Origin: Ornithinimicrobium ciconiae
GTDB taxonomy: Bacteria; Actinomycetota; Actinomycetes; Actinomycetales; Dermatophilaceae
Length of the DNA: 64,000 bases
Reading direction: 5' to 3'
NCBI RefSeq assembly: GCF_007197575.1
Contig: NZ_CP041616.1
Span: 3,782,001-3,846,000 of the forward strand
The notes beneath the pieces were generated by a model, which saw nothing but the letters and a program-made list of their open reading frames with translations, searched no databases and was not told where the DNA came from. Both the position numbers and the translations under genes were made by a program. Shown here piece by piece: positions 30,394-39,402 of the stretch (within the stretch, counting starts at the first letter, position 1; each line of letters opens with the position of its first letter).

Positions 30394-31555
30394 CCAGGAC
30401 AGCACATTTTCGTCCCCCACATCATCCCCACCTGACTTCGTCAGTGGGTTGATGGGAGACGGAAACGTTGACATGTCGACCACGCTCCGTGCACGTCACG
30501 GGATGCGGGCAGACGCGTACGTCCTGGCCGGTCTGGTCCGGGGTCTGTCCATGGGTCTCGACGCGTTCACGATCCGTAAACAACTCGTCCGTCACGGGAA
30601 CCGAGACGTGCACAACCTGCTGTCGAACCGGGCCACCATGCAAGCCCTCACCGACAAGGCCCGCCTGCACATCACACGCTCCCAAGCGGGGGTGAGCGAC
30701 CGGGTCAGAGCGGCGCGTGCCCTGGTCGGGGTGGTCCTCGGGCCGGGTCGGTTGGGCGTGACGGACCGGGCTGTCCTAGCGCACCTGGCGCTGGCTTCGA
30801 TGACGTCTGGCTGGGCGACGATCCAGACGTCTCGGGACACCGTGGCCTACGAGCTGGGCCTGCCTGTTCCGACGGTGCGGGACTCGCTGCGGAGGCTGGT
30901 CGAGCGGGGCTATGTCCGGGTGCACGCGCAGCGACAGGGTCACGCTCACGTCTACAAACTGGGACTGCTCAGGAGTGCAGGCGACCGGGCGACAGCACTG
31001 CTTCTGGACGAGGTCGTGACGGCCCTGGTTGACGGTGACGACAGCAACCGGGTCGCCAAGATCCTGCGGTCGGTGGACAGTCCCCGGTGGGGCTACTCGG
31101 CGGTTCAGGGCCACGCCAGCTGGCTATACCTGGCGACGGATGCAGCCGGGCAGGAATGGCCGCTCGGACCGCGGTCGAAGCGCCGGGCGACCGAGTCTGT
31201 GGGCGCCCCGGTGGCATCCGTCATCAACGACGCCATCAACCGGAAAGCGGCGGCTCGGGAGGAACTGGCCAACAGGCAGCAGGGCCGTATGGAAGGGGTC
31301 GAGCAGGCCCGTCTCAATAGGACCGAGGCCCTCGCCACGGTCGACTGGCTGGTGGACCGGACCGGCAACCCGAAGCTGCTCATTGAACCCGGTGAGCGGA
31401 TGCAGTGGGTGAGGGCGGCGAGGGCACAGCTCGGGTCCGGCGGCGGCTGGGACCGTGGGCAGGTCAGGGCAACCCTGGCCCGCCGGCTGGCCATGTGCGG
31501 CTGGCCGGAGAAGGCAGCACGTTCAGCAGCTCAGGCAGTGACGAAGGAGCAGTAA
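30350..31555 (+). CDS. Winged-helix DNA-binding protein of the transfer operon
   Basis: 401 residues; the start at 30350 overlaps the previous gene by 44 bp, and internal ATGs (30451, 30472) are alternatives. A winged-helix segment is visible: TSRDTVAYELGLPVPTVRDS followed by LRRLVERGYVRVHAQ (about residues 160-195), as in replication or plasmid-control proteins. The C-terminal part is helical and basic. Could be a transfer regulator or an origin-binding accessory protein. The next gene starts within its stop codon (TAATG). Confidence 0.65.
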   Translation: MTSSSTLTDTMTGSDQDSTFSSPTSSPPDFVSGLMGDGNVDMSTTLRARHGMRADAYVLAGLVRGLSMGLDAFTIRKQLVRHGNRDVHNLLSNRATMQALTDKARLHITRSQAGVSDRVRAARALVGVVLGPGRLGVTDRAVLAHLALASMTSGWATIQTSRDTVAYELGLPVPTVRDSLRRLVERGYVRVHAQRQGHAHVYKLGLLRSAGDRATALLLDEVVTALVDGDDSNRVAKILRSVDSPRWGYSAVQGHASWLYLATDAAGQEWPLGPRSKRRATESVGAPVASVINDAINRKAAAREELANRQQGRMEGVEQARLNRTEALATVDWLVDRTGNPKLLIEPGERMQWVRAARAQLGSGGGWDRGQVRATLARRLAMCGWPEKAARSAAQAVTKEQ

Positions 31556-32613
31556 TGAGGGTCAGGGGAGTGGGACGACGGACCCGTGGAATGGCGGTCC
31601 GGCTGGCTATCGCAGCGGTCGTTGTGGCTCGACTGGCGTGGGCTGGTTGGGGTGTCCTGGCGCAGGCGCTGGACCCGGTCGCGGAGCTGGGGCGAGCCCG
31701 GCTGGTGGCTGGCATCCTGACCGGTCTGTGGCTGGCTGCGACGGTGGTTTCCTGGCGCCGCACGCTCGAGACACTGGCGCACGAAGCACACCACCATGGG
31801 AGTGCCGCCGGGACACGCGCGATGAGCCAGATTCTGAGGGTCGGGACCGTCGGCCAGTACGCCGCCGTGACGGCAACGAAGCTGGCGGCACGGGTCCTGG
31901 CGGGTCTGTCCCCGGTCGTCGCCGTCGGTCTGGCATCGCTGGTCTGGGCGTGGGTCGGGCTGGCTGGTTTCGGGCTGGCCGGGTGGGTGGCAGCGGCTGT
32001 CGTGTCGGCCGTCGCGGGCTGGACCCTGGCGCGGACTGTCGCGTCCTGGCAGGGGGTGGCCCTACGGTCGCTCACCGGGGCCGGGGTGCTGGCCGGCCTG
32101 GCCGGTGGGCTGGCTGTCGCGGTCGTGCCGCTGCTGGTCGGTGTGCCGATGAACGACCACGCCTGGGTGGGGACGAGCCTGGCCGGTGCGGTCCTGGTTG
32201 CCGGTCTGGTGAGCGGTCACGGACAGGGAGTGGTGCAGCGCCGGAAGCGTGCCGTAGCCGGTGAGCTGGCTGCTGTCCTCGGTGTCGCACAGAGCACTCT
32301 TGAGGACCCGGCTAAGGCACGGTGGAGCGTCAGCAAGGCTGGCACCGTTAATGTCCATCCTCCGCTGCCAGCCGACGTGGTGAAGAACCTGCCGGGTCTG
32401 GCCGAGCGGGTCGTGCTCCACCTCCCCAGCCATGAGGTGGAGTACGCCGACCCGCACGACGGCGTGGTCCTGGTGCAGGTTCGTGAGGAGACCGCGCAGA
32501 CCCGGGCACTGCTCGCTCAGACAGGCGGGCTGCTGACCTCACTGGCCGAGCACGACACCCCCACCCCGACCGTCACGATCACCGCCGAAGACCTGGAGAC
32601 CAGTCATGTCTGA
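31555..32613 (+). CDS. Multi-pass membrane protein of the transfer operon
   Basis: 352 residues from ATG 31555. About six hydrophobic helices in the first 235 residues (for example AIAAVVVARLAWAGWGVLAQ and GLAGFGLAGWVAAAVVSAVA), then a cytoplasmic C-terminal domain of about 115 residues with EVEYADPHDGVVLVQV. It overlaps the FtsK gene by eight bases. Likely the membrane partner of the translocase in the mating pore. Confidence 0.7.
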   Translation: MRVRGVGRRTRGMAVRLAIAAVVVARLAWAGWGVLAQALDPVAELGRARLVAGILTGLWLAATVVSWRRTLETLAHEAHHHGSAAGTRAMSQILRVGTVGQYAAVTATKLAARVLAGLSPVVAVGLASLVWAWVGLAGFGLAGWVAAAVVSAVAGWTLARTVASWQGVALRSLTGAGVLAGLAGGLAVAVVPLLVGVPMNDHAWVGTSLAGAVLVAGLVSGHGQGVVQRRKRAVAGELAAVLGVAQSTLEDPAKARWSVSKAGTVNVHPPLPADVVKNLPGLAERVVLHLPSHEVEYADPHDGVVLVQVREETAQTRALLAQTGGLLTSLAEHDTPTPTVTITAEDLETSHV

Positions 32614-34186
32614 GCTGACAATTCCACTGCCTGAGGCCTACCACCCGCGTGAGCACAGGGACCGGGTCGCAGGACTCATCGCCTGTCGCGCACCCGGCTA
32701 CGTGACCACCCGGGTGGACGCCGAGTCACGGACGGCGTGGGCGTCACCGACCCTGCCGGGGAAAGTCGACGGCACCCTGTCTGAGAACTGTCGGGTGCAG
32801 GACCTGGACACCCTGGCGGTGCGTGTTGCTGACCAGGGCCTGGTGCTGTCGGGCGCCGACGTGCCAGCGCGGTCGGTCACTCTCGCACGGCTCACCCCGG
32901 CGCAGCAGACAATCCGGTCACGCATCGCTACGCGCCTGCGCTGCCAGCCGTGGGAGGTTGAGCTGGCGATCGGCGCGCGCGGCACTGGCGAGGTCACCGA
33001 TGTGGTCGTGACGCGCTGGCCGGATGCTGGTATGCCTGCCGCGAAAGCCCAGGAGCTCTGGCTGGAGGTCGCCCGGCAGGTGGTGGGCCACCCCGGCTGG
33101 ACCCGGCGGATCGTTGGTCAGCGGGTCGAGATGCACTCCGAGCCGCGGCCGACGTGGCCCAATATCCCAGTCCCGTGGGATGAGATCAGGGCCGCACCGT
33201 GGCACCGGCTGTTCCTGGGCCATGATGAGAAGCAGCGTCCGGTGTGGGGCGACCTCACAGCGACGCCGCAGGCCATGGTGACCGGGCGGACTGGCAGCGG
33301 CAAGAGCGTGATGCTGGAGCTGATGCTGTGCGGGATGCTGCTGCGCGGTTGGGACCTGCGGGTGTGCGAACCAGTGAAGTCAGGCTTGGACTTCCGTCAC
33401 CTGAGGCCGTTCTGCTCCCGCTGGGCCACCACCCGTGTCGAGGTCGCCGAGGTGATGACCGAGCTGGCAGCCGAGATTGACCGGCGCCTGGCGGTCATGC
33501 TTGAGCACGGCGCGCCCCGCTGGGATGAGCTGCCCGAAGCGGTTCGCGAGACTGAGGGAATCCACCCGATCTGTGTTGTGCACGACGAACTGGAATCGGC
33601 CGCCCAGGAGATCCAGACAGCGGGGTTGCGCGGCGCCGAGCTGATGCGGGCACAGACAGACGCTGAGGCCGTCATGACTACCCGCGCCCTCTACTCCCGG
33701 CTGCTGCGGGAGGCCCGGTATGTCGGTATCCACCTGGTCCTGAGCACCCAGCGCTGGACGAATGAAGCTCTGGGCTCGGCGGCGTCGGGCTGGCGGGCCA
33801 ACGCCGGTCTGCGGATCGCGATGGGCCGGATGAACTTGACCACCTTGTCCACCTCGATCCTGGAGGTTGACGCCTGCCAGGTGGCCTACGAGCGGGCGTT
33901 CGGTGCTCTCGGGTCCGACGGTGACGAGCCAGACGATGACCCGGTGCCGATCAAGGGCCGGGGCATCGTGGAGCTCGATTACGCGGACCCGGTGAGCTTC
34001 CAGACCCCGTGGCCCGGGACCCACGCAGAGCAGGCGGCGATGCTGCGGTCTCACGGTGTTCCTGAGCGGGAGCAGATGACGCTGGTCCCGCAGTTCGGTC
34101 CGCCGCCCGGGTTCGGTCAGGACGCCGTGAAGGACCTGGGCACCTTGGATGACCTCGACCTCGACCTTGCGGACCTGGAGGGGTGA
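32606..34186 (+). CDS. FtsK/SpoIIIE-type conjugal DNA translocase (TraB/TraSA-like)
   Basis: 526 residues. The ATPase core has Walker A VTGRTGSGKSVMLELML (about 226-242) and Walker B HPICVVHDELESA. Between them lies VCEPVKSGLDFRHLRPF, a normal feature of AICE FtsK-like proteins, and later ARYVGIHLVLSTQRW. No obvious N-terminal membrane helices; the preceding membrane proteins may anchor it. In Streptomyces-type elements one such protein moves double-stranded DNA between mycelia or cells without a relaxase. Confidence 0.9.
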   Translation: MSELTIPLPEAYHPREHRDRVAGLIACRAPGYVTTRVDAESRTAWASPTLPGKVDGTLSENCRVQDLDTLAVRVADQGLVLSGADVPARSVTLARLTPAQQTIRSRIATRLRCQPWEVELAIGARGTGEVTDVVVTRWPDAGMPAAKAQELWLEVARQVVGHPGWTRRIVGQRVEMHSEPRPTWPNIPVPWDEIRAAPWHRLFLGHDEKQRPVWGDLTATPQAMVTGRTGSGKSVMLELMLCGMLLRGWDLRVCEPVKSGLDFRHLRPFCSRWATTRVEVAEVMTELAAEIDRRLAVMLEHGAPRWDELPEAVRETEGIHPICVVHDELESAAQEIQTAGLRGAELMRAQTDAEAVMTTRALYSRLLREARYVGIHLVLSTQRWTNEALGSAASGWRANAGLRIAMGRMNLTTLSTSILEVDACQVAYERAFGALGSDGDEPDDDPVPIKGRGIVELDYADPVSFQTPWPGTHAEQAAMLRSHGVPEREQMTLVPQFGPPPGFGQDAVKDLGTLDDLDLDLADLEG

Positions 34187-34429
34187 GATCGCCACCACCC
34201 ATCCCCAACTTCATCGCTGCACCCGGCGGTCAGTTGGACTTCCGCATGGATGGGTACGCACCTCGCTTCCCTCAGGTGGCGCCGGCGACCGTGCTCCGAT
34301 AGGCCGGACCTCATCTCGGATGTCTGCGAGCGGGGTGCCAGCGGTCGCCGGAACTCGGCGGGGGCCTCACGGGACAGCCCATGGCTCACATCCGTGACAG
34401 TGCGGCGGGCACCCTGGGACACTGGCCTG

Positions 34430-34750
34430 ATGACCCGCCTCGCTGTTCTCGTCGAGGCCCTTGGTGAGACAGCCGTCGCCTTCCTCGCCGGGGCTAACCG
34501 CCGCGCCACACCTGCCCTGTGGTTGTCTGGCACCGAGCCAATTCCAGAGCTGTCACAGCTCCGGCTGGATATGGCGTACCAGGTCTGGGAGGTGCTGACA
34601 GCCGAGCACAACCCGGACGTGGCGAGGCGGTGGCTGACCGGGACGAAACCACGGCTTGATCACCGGAGCCCGCTTGAAGGACTCCGCGCTGGCGACCTTA
34701 ACACCGCCTTTGCCGCCGCTCAGGCATTCGCTGACGGGACCGACGGCTGA
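34430..34750 (+). CDS. Xre/MbcA/ParS-like antitoxin-type protein, no toxin partner seen
   Basis: 106 residues from ATG 34430. The C-terminal half, ARRWLTGTKPRLDHRSPLEG then LRAGDLNTAFAAAQAF, matches the toxin-binding domain pattern of Xre/MbcA/ParS antitoxins (WL...P.L....P...L..G). The N-terminus (LVEALGETAVAFLAGANRRA) is helical. A RES/ParT-type toxin gene should lie beside it but none is visible. It may be a solitary regulator or a decayed pair. Confidence 0.5.
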   Translation: MTRLAVLVEALGETAVAFLAGANRRATPALWLSGTEPIPELSQLRLDMAYQVWEVLTAEHNPDVARRWLTGTKPRLDHRSPLEGLRAGDLNTAFAAAQAFADGTDG

Positions 34751-34916
34751 CTCAATCCCCGGCCCTCGCTGCCAAAGCCTGGCAAGAGTTCTCACGGCCA
34801 GTCGCGAGCCACGACCGCCGTCGGGCGCGCCGATCTGAGGCGCTCCCAAGCCACCCGAGCGTCCCATAGACGGCATCACCACGGCAGCCAGCCCCATGCC
34901 AGCCGCCCGCGGCCAC

Positions 34917-35186
34917 TTACCCGGGCTCGCTCTCTTCGATCTGCGGGGCACCGGGCCCTCGCAACGGCACCCTAGCCTGAGCCAGCGCCCGCCTGACCGC
35001 GGTCTGCGACCTCCCGGTCTCCGCCGCGATCACTCTCAAACTCGCCCTGTCCTCGCTATACCGCCGAGCGCAGTGCTCGATGAGCCGCGCACGCATCTCT
35101 GGGGTCTGCGATCGAGCACCAGCCGTCCCCTCGAACTCCGGCAAGACCTTCGGATAGGGCCGCCCAGGATACGCCATGAATGACAC
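34917..35186 (-). CDS. Small helix-turn-helix protein
   Basis: 89 residues. After a Pro/Gly-rich N-terminus comes RARLIEHCARRYSEDRASLR then VIAAETGRSQTAVRRAL, a clear helix-turn-helix as in small actinobacterial regulators; the tail is Gly/Pro-rich and acidic. The 160-bp gap to the left gene and 230-bp gap to the right gene hold nothing else that I can support. Confidence 0.6.
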   Translation of the reverse strand: MSFMAYPGRPYPKVLPEFEGTAGARSQTPEMRARLIEHCARRYSEDRASLRVIAAETGRSQTAVRRALAQARVPLRGPGAPQIEESEPG

Positions 35187-35414
35187 CCTGCCACTTCAGC
35201 CACCGCATCCGCACGATCCTGCGATGCCGACCTGGCCCACGCCCACGGGAACCGGAATGACCTCGTGAGGCCAGGACGCCGAGCGAATCCGTGAACCGCC
35301 CAGAAGCGCCGCGCCAACAGCGAACGGGTCACCGACCAGGGTGCCGGCGACGACGCATGGCCTCATCAGTTGACCACAGCCACTGATCACAAGCCGGAGT
35401 GTCAGACTCAGGTC

Positions 35415-35714
35415 ATGGACGAACTACTGATCGAGTTGGACAGCCCCAGTGATGCAATGGCCATGCACGACGTGCTGAATACGGCAGCACCTGACGCATG
35501 GAGGAAGGCTGAGAAGGACGGGCACGACAGGGACTGGATCTTGGCGTGCGGCGGAGGAAGCCTGTACCAGGCCATCTACTTCGTCGTGACCGGGGTCGAC
35601 GAGCAGACAATCCGCGATCGGGCACACCATCTGTCGCTCCAAACCAACTGGCCTGAAGGCAGTCCGCATTGGTCCGTGCTCGGCAGCAGACCGCGGCAGA
35701 CGTACCCGGCATGA
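35415..35714 (+). CDS. Small hypothetical protein
   Basis: About 99 residues from ATG 35415 (a TTG at 35370 in the same frame is possible). Acidic N-terminus (DELLIELDSPSDAMAMHDVL) and a hydrophobic core segment (GGGSLYQAIYFVVTGVDEQT). Not recognised. It converges on the HTH gene at 35718. Confidence 0.5.
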   Translation: MDELLIELDSPSDAMAMHDVLNTAAPDAWRKAEKDGHDRDWILACGGGSLYQAIYFVVTGVDEQTIRDRAHHLSLQTNWPEGSPHWSVLGSRPRQTYPA

Positions 35715-35717
35715 GCA

Positions 35718-35948
35718 CTACCCCCGGGGCGCGTTCGTCAGCCGACTCACCAACCCTTGACTGACACCCGCGCCCTGAGCGATCAGCCCACCGGGAACTC
35801 CCGCCCGGACAGCTGCACGGACCGCCTGATCGCGCCGCTCCCGGGCCGCGTTGGCCTCCGCTTCCGTCCGCTCCAGCTCGGCCGCTGCAGCACTGACGCG
35901 CTCGAGCAGTTGGCGTTCGTGGCGGTCCGAGGCCGTGATGCCATCCAT
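35718..35948 (-). CDS. Small coiled-coil/helix-turn-helix protein
   Basis: 76 residues from ATG 35948. Long charged helix (RQLLERVSAAAAELERTEAE then ANAARERRDQAVRAAV) followed by RAGVPGGLIAQGAGVSQGLV, the same coiled-coil plus helix-turn-helix plan as the genes at 21644-21856 and 27768-28001. It is divergent from hsdM with about 220 bp between, so it could control the restriction system. Confidence 0.6.
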   Translation of the reverse strand: MDGITASDRHERQLLERVSAAAAELERTEAEANAARERRDQAVRAAVRAGVPGGLIAQGAGVSQGLVSRLTNAPRG

Positions 35949-36166
35949 GCAGCTGAGAGTAGCGAGTCCGGTCAACGCCTCGACGGCTCCCACCCAGCTT
36001 CTGCTGCGGCAGCGAACCACACAGCGAACTCGACGTCGTTCATTACAGCAGCGTAACGAGGGGGCGGACACGCAACCCCACCGTCGCGGGAACCGTCACG
36101 TTCTGATCTAGTAGCCACCAACGGGTCAGCACGGGGCTGACTCGAGGATGCTCGGAGGACTCACAC

Positions 36167-38116
36167 GTGTCTCAGTTGGCCAATTTTGTCTGGGGCATCG
36201 CTGACCAGTTGCGTGGGGTGTACAAGCCGAATTCGTACGGCGACGTGATCCTGCCGATGACGATCTTGCGGCGGATGGAGTGCGTGATGGAACCGCACCG
36301 CGCAACCATCACCCAGTTGGCGAAGGTCGGGCGTCCGGACACCCTCGAGCTCCTGGTTCGTGACCAGACCGGTTTGACGTTCTACAACACCTCCCCCTAT
36401 TCGCTGGCCACGATCCTGGAAGAGCCCGAGAACCTGGCCGGCAACCTGAACGCCTACCTGGACGGGTTCTCAGGCAACGTTGCCGACCTCTTCGCGGCCT
36501 ACAAGTTCGACCGTGAGATCGAGACTCTGGACAACAGCGACCGGCTGTACCTGGTTCTGGACAAGTTCTCCCGTGTGGACCTTGGCCCGGATGCTCTGAC
36601 GAACGCCCAGATGGGCACCATGTTTGAGGACCTGATCCGCCGGTTTGCTGCCGCGTCGAACGAGACTGCTGGTGAGCACTTCACGCCTCGTGACGCGGTC
36701 CGACTGCTGGTCGACCTTCTTGTCGAACCGGACGGGGACGTGCTGACCGGGTCTGTGGTCCGCACCGTGTATGACCCGACGGCCGGCACTGGTGGGATGC
36801 TCTCGGTCCTGGACGAGCGGCTCACGGAGATGAACGACAGGGCCCAGGTGGTGATGTACGGCCAGGAGCTGAACGCCCAGTCCTATGCCATCTGCAAGTC
36901 CGAGCTGATCGGTAAAGGCCAGGACGCGGACAACATCGCTCTTGGAGACACGCTGGCCAACCCTCAGCACTACGACCAGCGGTTCGACTACGTCCTGTCC
37001 AATCCTCCCTACGGCGGCGACTGGAAAGCCTCCCAGGCGCAGGTGCTCGCCGAGGTCGACAAGCTCGGTGACAACTCTCGCTTCCCGGGTGGCACTCCGG
37101 CGATCAGTGACGGCCAGATGTTGTTCTTGCAGCTGGTCGCCACCAAACTGCGCCCGGCCTCTGAGGGTGGAGGGCGTGCCGGGATTGTCCTGAACGGCTC
37201 CCCGCTGTTCACCGGCGGCGCCGAGTCCGGACCGTCAAACATCCGCCGCTGGTTACTCGAGTCCGACCTGGTCGACGCAATCGTGGCCCTACCGACCGAC
37301 ATGTTCTACAACACCGGCATCGCCACCTACATGTGGGTGCTGGACAGCGCCAAGGCCGACGAGCGTAAGGGCAAGGTCCAGCTGATCGACGCCCGTGAGT
37401 TCTTCACCAAGCTGCGCCGCAACCTCGGTTCCAAGAACAAGGAGATCGGGGACTCTGACCGGGCCCGCATCTTGCGGATCTACAGCAACTTCGACGAGCA
37501 GACCGAGGACGATCAGCGGTACTCGAAGGTGCTCGAACCGGCCGACTTTGGGTACCACGAGATCACCGTCGAGCAGCCTCTCCAGCTGCGGTTCGAGGTC
37601 ACCGACGACGCCCTGGCCGCGGTGACCGCCACCAAACAGGTCGACAAGCTGTCCGAAGAGAACCGTGCCGCGCTCTTGGCCGGGCTGGAGACCCTGCGTG
37701 GTCAGACCTGGATGGACCGATCGAGCTTCGTCACCGCGCTGCGCAAGGCCAGCAAGGACGCCGGGTTCACCCTGCCGACGCCGCTGGTCAAGGTGCTCTG
37801 GTCCAAGATCGGTGTGCACGACGACGACGCCGTCATCTGCCGCGACAAGCACGGCGACCCCGAACCGGACACCGACCTGCGCGACACCGAAATCGTCCCC
37901 TTCGACCGCGACATCACCGACTACTTCGACACCGAGGTCAAGCCGCACGTCCCCCTCGCCTGGATCGACCACGCCAAGACCAAGGTCGGCTACGAGATCC
38001 CCTTCACCCGGATCTTCTACAAGTACGTACCGCCCCGCCCGCTCGAGCAGATCGACGCCGAACTCGACGAACTGGCCACCGAGATCGTCCAGCTCCTGCG
38101 GAAGGTTGAGGCGTGA
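36167..38116 (+). CDS. hsdM: Type I restriction-modification methyltransferase subunit
   Basis: 649 residues from GTG 36167 (GGAGG nine bases upstream). The N-terminal HsdM domain (FVWGIADQLRGVYKPNSYGD) precedes the N6-adenine methylase core with SAM motif YDPTAGTGGMLSVLDE and catalytic SNPPYGGDWK. The C-terminal region is long for the family and helical. It methylates adenine in the host copy of the recognition site and forms the M2S complex with HsdS. First of a tight three-gene operon with 4-bp and 1-bp style overlaps. Confidence 0.95.
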   Translation: MSQLANFVWGIADQLRGVYKPNSYGDVILPMTILRRMECVMEPHRATITQLAKVGRPDTLELLVRDQTGLTFYNTSPYSLATILEEPENLAGNLNAYLDGFSGNVADLFAAYKFDREIETLDNSDRLYLVLDKFSRVDLGPDALTNAQMGTMFEDLIRRFAAASNETAGEHFTPRDAVRLLVDLLVEPDGDVLTGSVVRTVYDPTAGTGGMLSVLDERLTEMNDRAQVVMYGQELNAQSYAICKSELIGKGQDADNIALGDTLANPQHYDQRFDYVLSNPPYGGDWKASQAQVLAEVDKLGDNSRFPGGTPAISDGQMLFLQLVATKLRPASEGGGRAGIVLNGSPLFTGGAESGPSNIRRWLLESDLVDAIVALPTDMFYNTGIATYMWVLDSAKADERKGKVQLIDAREFFTKLRRNLGSKNKEIGDSDRARILRIYSNFDEQTEDDQRYSKVLEPADFGYHEITVEQPLQLRFEVTDDALAAVTATKQVDKLSEENRAALLAGLETLRGQTWMDRSSFVTALRKASKDAGFTLPTPLVKVLWSKIGVHDDDAVICRDKHGDPEPDTDLRDTEIVPFDRDITDYFDTEVKPHVPLAWIDHAKTKVGYEIPFTRIFYKYVPPRPLEQIDAELDELATEIVQLLRKVEA

Positions 38117-39402
38117 CATTCCCCGCAGTTCAAGTGCGACGTATGGCACGGGTGACGCTGGGGAAGATGCTCCAACCGCAGCCGGGGTCCGAGCTAGACG
38201 TCGAGCGTCCCTACTTGCGTGCTGCACACGTTCAGCCGGACGGACTGGTCGTGCATCTCGACGACGACCAGGTCATGTGGTTCCGCCCAGGCGAGCTACG
38301 GGCCCTCGACCTGCAGCCCAACGACGTGGTCATCGTGGAGGGTGGCGCCGGATACGGACGAAGCGGGTTGATCCGCGACGGACACTCCGGGTGGGGTTTC
38401 CAGAACTCGATCGTCCGAGTTCGACCGTTCCCGGATCTCAGCCACGGACCCTTCGTGGACTACGCCCTCCAGTCAGCATTGGCGGAAGGTCGCATCGCAC
38501 TCGTCGCCAGCACTGCTACGATTCCCCACTTCACCGCCGAGAAGGTGGCTGCCTTCCCCATCCCCCGCCCTCCTCTCGTCGACCAGCGGGCAATAGCCGA
38601 CTATCTGGACCGCGAGACCGCGGAGATCGACCTGCTCATCGAGAAGCAGACCGCGCTGATCGACCGGTTGCGGGAGCGGCGGAGGGCCATGATCTCGTCA
38701 ATGGTTGTCGGGGGGTCGTCGACCGTGGGCGGCAGTCAAGAACGGCCAGTGGCCCTAGACCAGCAGCTCAGCGCGCTCCCGTCCGGATGGGGTCGTGTTC
38801 GGTTGTCAAGGCTGGCGACCTCGCCTGTCACCGCAGGAGTGGACTTCTCGGCCGCCATGTTGTCCGAAGGTCACATCCGCTACGTCCGTACTACTGACAT
38901 CGCCACCCTGGCATCACTCACAAGCGCCGATAAGGCTGTGGGCATCACTTACGAAATGGCGGGGACGTCTCTGGTGCGGCGCGACGATCTCCTATTCACA
39001 AGGTCAGGGTCGCTGGGCACGTCCTACCTGCACCAGTCCGATGAAGTGATGGCGTACGCGGGCTATCTCGTGCGCCTGCGGCCAGACACCGGTCGGTGCT
39101 TGCCCAGGTTCCTGGGATGGTGGTCGCAGAGCGATGACCACTTAGACCAGATTGCGGTGGGAGCGACGCGCTCGACCATCGAAAACTTCAGCGCAAGCAG
39201 GTTCTCGGCCATGCGCGTGCCGCTGCCACCTCTTGAGGAGCAACAACGCATCGTGAACCACCTGGACCACGAGACTGCCACGAACGACGAGGTGATCGCC
39301 AAGACGGCGCGCTTCATCGAGCTGACGAAGGAGCGTCGGTCGGCGTTGATCACAGCAGCAGTGACCGGGCAAGTCGACGTGACGGGCAGAGGGGCGGCGT
39401 GA
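38113..39402 (+). CDS. hsdS: Type I restriction-modification specificity subunit
   Basis: 429 residues; GTG 38113 overlaps the hsdM stop. Two target-recognition domains, each followed by a conserved helix: first YLDRETAEIDLLIEKQTALI with DRLRERRRAMISSMV, second HLDHETATNDEVIAKTARFI with ELTKERRSALITAAV. The two TRDs bind the halves of a bipartite site. No frameshift or repeat-driven phase variation is visible. It sets the DNA specificity shared by methylation and cleavage. Confidence 0.93.
   Translation: MTFPAVQVRRMARVTLGKMLQPQPGSELDVERPYLRAAHVQPDGLVVHLDDDQVMWFRPGELRALDLQPNDVVIVEGGAGYGRSGLIRDGHSGWGFQNSIVRVRPFPDLSHGPFVDYALQSALAEGRIALVASTATIPHFTAEKVAAFPIPRPPLVDQRAIADYLDRETAEIDLLIEKQTALIDRLRERRRAMISSMVVGGSSTVGGSQERPVALDQQLSALPSGWGRVRLSRLATSPVTAGVDFSAAMLSEGHIRYVRTTDIATLASLTSADKAVGITYEMAGTSLVRRDDLLFTRSGSLGTSYLHQSDEVMAYAGYLVRLRPDTGRCLPRFLGWWSQSDDHLDQIAVGATRSTIENFSASRFSAMRVPLPPLEEQQRIVNHLDHETATNDEVIAKTARFIELTKERRSALITAAVTGQVDVTGRGAA

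Noticed and set aside
34187..34429. Decayed paralogue of the 34917-35186 helix-turn-helix gene on the minus strand
   Set aside because: Only a short stretch (EMRSGLSEHGRRRHLREA) resembles it and the frame breaks at once; too weak to list.
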